DNA of 64,000 nucleotides from Cryptomeria japonica (taxonomy: Eukaryota > Streptophyta > Pinopsida > Cupressales > Cupressaceae): NCBI RefSeq assembly GCF_030272615.1, contig NC_081409.1:652024468-652088467 (forward strand), in the 5' to 3' direction. The notes beneath the pieces are model-generated. The model searched no databases. It had not been told where the DNA came from and worked only from the letters and a program-made list of their open reading frames with translations. The first letter of the stretch is position 1. Each line of letters opens with the position of its first letter. Positions 60,694-64,000 of this stretch are shown here, piece after piece. The translations under genes were made by a program, and so were the position numbers.

Positions 60694-61348
60694 ATGGCAG
60701 GTGGAGCTATGTTTAGCATTTGGCGCGCTATCTTCGTGATGAGTTTTATGTGGGGCTGGTATTGCTGTATGGCTGAGGAGGGAACTGCCACTTTTAATAC
60801 TCCTCCATATGTCCGTAAGTATATTTTAATTAACTGCTTTCAAATTTAATGATTTTGAGTATTGCCGTTTGCTGTACTAGTGATTGATCGAACATTTTGA
60901 TCAAAGGTAGTAACTGGAATTCTTGTTTATGATGAGTTTGATAGAGATTGGTTTGTTTGGAAGCGTCGTCGTGCTATGGATACGACCCCTCGCAATTTCC
61001 AGTGGGAGATTTGTTTGCGGCGGCAAGTGATGCATTCTGGGACAACGGAGGCGCCTGTGGATGTCATTACAGAGTGAGTTGCACTGGCGGGACAAATGAG
61101 GGCGTTCCCGTGCCGTGTAAGAGGGGATCCATTGTGGTGAAGATTGCTGATTATTGCCCCTCCGGATGCGCTGGCACCATCGATTTATCTCAAGCTGTCT
61201 TCGCTGATATCGCCGATCCTGATGAAGGCAAAATTAAAATCAACTATGAACAGTAAGCTGCTACCTCACTTACTTTTCTTCTCTTCATCTCCGTAATATT
61301 ATTTGATATAGTCAGTGAATTATTCATCCTTTGTTATGCAGGGTTTGA
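60694..61348 (+). CDS. EG45-like / plant natriuretic peptide-type secreted protein 2
   Basis: Three exons: 60694-60814, 60964-61252 and 61342-61348. Intron positions and phases equal those of gene 1. The product is 138 residues with a signal peptide (VMSFMWGWYCCMA), then GTATFNTPPYVPSSCYG, WDNGGACGCHY, IADYCPSGCAG and the terminal NYEQV. The fold and likely role are as for gene 1: a small apoplastic barwin/expansin-like protein without a cellulose-binding module. Cys are at 44, 72, 74, 80, 92, 105 and 109; Cys74 is extra compared with the six of gene 1. The signal peptides of both genes are nearly the same, so they are recent paralogues. The reading frame is intact and the usual TATA and AATAAA elements are present. 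Confidence 0.9.
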
Positions 61349-61374
61349 GCTGCATCCTGGGCAACCCTATTGTT

Positions 61375-61380
61375 AATAAA
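61375..61380 (+). terminator. Possible poly(A) signal of gene 2
   Basis: AATAAA 27 bases after the stop codon, followed at once by a second overlapping AATAAA-like element. Confidence 0.45.
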
Positions 61381-62840
61381 TAAAAGCAGCAGCATATATT
61401 TTAGCAGATGCTGCCATAACCATAACTACCTTTACTGTTGGAGTGGGATGTACGAAGAAGGGCGCTATGAATATGCCTCTTTTAAATTAATTAAATAAGA
61501 ATTATTGAAACATACAGTTCATTTCTGCAGTCTCCATTGTGTATATTATTCAAGAGGGACGCAAGACGATGAAATCCATCCTAACCATTGGATTTTCACT
61601 ATTTTTCATTTGTCATTTTCGGTTTTCCCTTTTATTTTATCATGAAAAAGGGCTTAAATTTTATTTGGAAAAGTCAAACAGAATAGATGCTGCAGGCAAA
61701 ATTTAATGGGAGTTTTAATAAATCTGATTCATAACTTCTTATCCGTCTTTATGCGGTTGTTTAAGTACTGTGATCAAATTTAAGCTGATGCGTCCCATAA
61801 AAAAAAATTATTTAGGGAAAAGTGAGCGCTGAAACTGCTTATTGAGAAAAATGATATGTGGCTCTACAATTTTTTTTCCTTGTTTTTTATTTGCTTCCAA
61901 TAATTTCTCTTAAATTTACTCCAGAAATTATTATTAATGATTTCATCTAAAACTAAAATTTAAAGTAATTGCTTAAAAGATAAGCAGCAATTTTTTTTAT
62001 CCATTAGACCACCAGCTACATAAATTTAAATTATTAGTCATACGAAATAATCAATGATGACAACTTGAGTTTTATCCGTGTTAGAAATGTTCCTTATATT
62101 AAATAGAAAACAACCACTATTGGCGACAGGTGGAATCCCTATAACAATCTAGAGTATGTATATTATAATTTATAAATATTAGTGTTAGGAGGCTATGTTT
62201 ATAATTAGAGTAGTGTTATATGTGTATGCATACGTTTGTTTTCAACAACTTTTGGTGCCAAATTCGTTGGGATGTGCTATAGAATTAAACTTTATTATTA
62301 GGGTGTGCTATAGAATTTAACTTCTTATCCGTCTTGATGTCTACTTCTCTATTTTCCCCTCTTTCTCATTCTTGTCTTACAAGATAATTATAATTGGGCT
62401 TTGGTGTAAAGCAAGTACAACGTGGGGATTCACATATATTGAGTGAAATAACATGTATTAACTTTGGACTAACTAATACTCAATGTTGTCTAAACTATGA
62501 TCTTGATAGTGAATTTTTTAAATTCTTATGAAGAATGCTAAATGCTCCTAGTATTTTGATAGTCTTATTCATAAATATTTTTTCGTTTATAAGAATATTC
62601 AGATTGTGCTCATACCTTTTCAAAAAAACTGAGGTGGTTGTATTGTTGGTGGCTTGGATAGCTAAAATTATGTTGAGAAATAGTAAAGGTGATTCCCCAA
62701 CACCCCATCCATAGCCAAATATGGCCCATAACATATTAAAATTGGATCTGCAATTTTAGAGTCTATATCAAAAAAGACTAACGACATAAAACAATCATAC
62801 AATATTCCTAGATGTCACTAATTATATGCCGTATTGAATG
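61381..62840. other. 3' flank of gene 2, no further gene
   Basis: Non-coding sequence, of which 61523 onward is shared with copy II (45278 onward). The 79-codon minus frame at 62495-62734 has no clear domain and may be LINE remnant. Confidence 0.5.
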
Positions 62841-62850
62841 CTCAAATATT

Positions 62851-63410
62851 TTAGTTGAATGATGTAAAATATAGTGGACAAGTATAAGGAAGAGAGTCAA
62901 TTCTAGATCCTAGAATCCTCGTATTCCTTTTTTGTTTAACTTCAAGATTGTTGAGGAAAGAAATAGAGCTTTTATGAAGACTAACCTTTTGATTTGAAGC
63001 AACTTCACAAGTAGACATGGCCTTCTTAGGGTTCCAAGCTTCCAAGCTTTAAGAATAGAAGATTCCCCAAGGACATTGGTATCATCAATGAGCTATTGAT
63101 GAGAACAAACCAAAGGGTTCGAAGAAGGCCTGGGCACTTTCAAATGACCCCAACCACCATATGATAAACAAATCTCCAAAAACATTAGCCATAATAATCA
63201 ATAGGAGAAGAGAGATTGGATCCCTCTATTTAATCCCTCTATTAAAGCTTGGAAAGAAACCAGATGGGGATTCATTAATAATAATAGATATTTTGGTAGT
63301 AGGTAACAATTGCTATATAATCTCTTGAAACTTCTTATTAAAGCTAAAATCTCCATGATCAAAAATTGCCTATCAACTCTACAATAAGCCTTCAAGAGAT
63401 CCAATTTCAA
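62851..63410 (-). pseudogene. LINE reverse transcriptase relic, copy III
   Basis: Minus strand: MKLDLLKAYCRVDRQFL (63410 onward) matches the LKAYDRV block, with Cys replacing the catalytic-block Asp. VSFQALIEGLNRGIQSLFSY corresponds to the G-L-R-Q-G-D-P block in altered form. QKVSLHKSSISFLNN (about 62990-62940) follows. The order is right for one decayed RT, interrupted by frame changes. It belongs to the EG45 duplication unit. Confidence 0.7.
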
Positions 63411-64000
63411 AAGAAAACCCTATTTCTTGTTTTTTATTAGATTAGCAAGGTTTGAAGGGCCCTAAATCCTTTACAGATTAGAACACAACAAGAGAGAAAC
63501 CAACTGAACAAGATGGATTTTAACAAGGACCCAAAACCTTCATGGGTTTTCAAAAGGCACCCAAAACCTTTACTCCCAAAAACTAACTATATTAAAAGAC
63601 AGAATAAGGATGGCCACCTGACCATCCATTACAGAACCCCCTAAGCTAGTGGAAAAAGGAAGGGATTTTCCACAGATATCCTCAAACCTTTACGAAGGGT
63701 GTTGAGATGGTACCCTAAACAAACTAGTTACAACTAATTTGAAAACCCCAACAACCAAACAAATTCTCATCTACCAAGATTCTCTCCACCTCCATAGGAG
63801 AGGAACAAGTCATAAAAGTGGCAGAAGAGAAGACTAGAAATTGAAGGGTGAACCAACCAAGCCTCATCTTGCAACCGAGTAACAACCGTCACATGAAAAC
63901 CACATAGATTGACCTCCATTCTCCCTCCAAAATAAAATCCCCACCTCAATAGGAGAATCCCCCACCTCAATAAGGGTAAGAAAAGAGAGCAACAAAACCA
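63411..64000. other. Unassigned end of window
   Basis: May be a further part of the LINE relic. The phrase CCCAAAACCTT recurs near 63529 and 63561. The minus frame 63970-63767 is not recognised. Confidence 0.35.

Noticed and set aside
1-64000. CRISPR arrays, rRNA or tRNA genes, bacterial operons
   Set aside because: No regularly spaced short repeats, rRNA landmarks or cloverleaf-like T-loop sequences were seen; the window is eukaryotic with GT-AG introns.

Overview
The window reads as nuclear DNA of a land plant, most likely a conifer or other gymnosperm. It is AT-rich and gene-poor and dominated by decayed plant LINEs with DUF4283-type ORF1, endonuclease, reverse transcriptase and zf-RVT modules. 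Its only two intact genes are small three-exon EG45-like (plant natriuretic peptide, barwin/expansin-fold) secreted-protein genes. The conifer assignment is inference from repeat style; no marker in the window proves the species.

Layout. 1-1.7 kb: 5' part of a minus-strand LINE (family 1). 1.7-6.6 kb: spacer with an AT-rich tandem repeat and an 825-bp foldback element. 6.6-14.4 kb: a full-length plus-strand LINE (family 2) bounded by a 16-bp target-site duplication; it carries ORF1, EN-RT-RNase H and an unusual third ORF. 14.4-18.3 kb: relic of a family-1-like ORF1. 18.3-22.64 kb: long non-coding flank of an EG45-like gene. 22.64-38.32 kb: a second copy of the LINE1-spacer-LINE2 block, which sits between that flank and its gene. 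38.54-39.21 kb: EG45-like gene 1. 41.8-46.8 kb: a second copy of the EG45 flanks with the gene deleted. 47-52.3 kb: an LTR-element relic with gag and protease but no recognisable RT. 55.45-63.4 kb: third EG45 locus with gene 2 at 60.69-61.35 kb, followed by a minus-strand LINE RT relic.

How it fits together. Three related EG45 loci lie in direct orientation: one split by a 15.7-kb insert, one that lost its gene through a 1,569-bp deletion with TTCT at both edges, and one intact. Positions 1-11903 and 26432-38321 are a direct repeat offset by about 26.43 kb. By eye it is about 99.4% identical up to ~10.24 kb and then only about 97% to its end, so the LINE2 3' parts have a different history from the rest.

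Most interesting items: the LINE with a third ORF inside matching TSDs, the promoter-splitting block, the identity step inside LINE2, and the gene-less EG45 locus. Percentages and boundaries come from reading by eye, not from an aligner.
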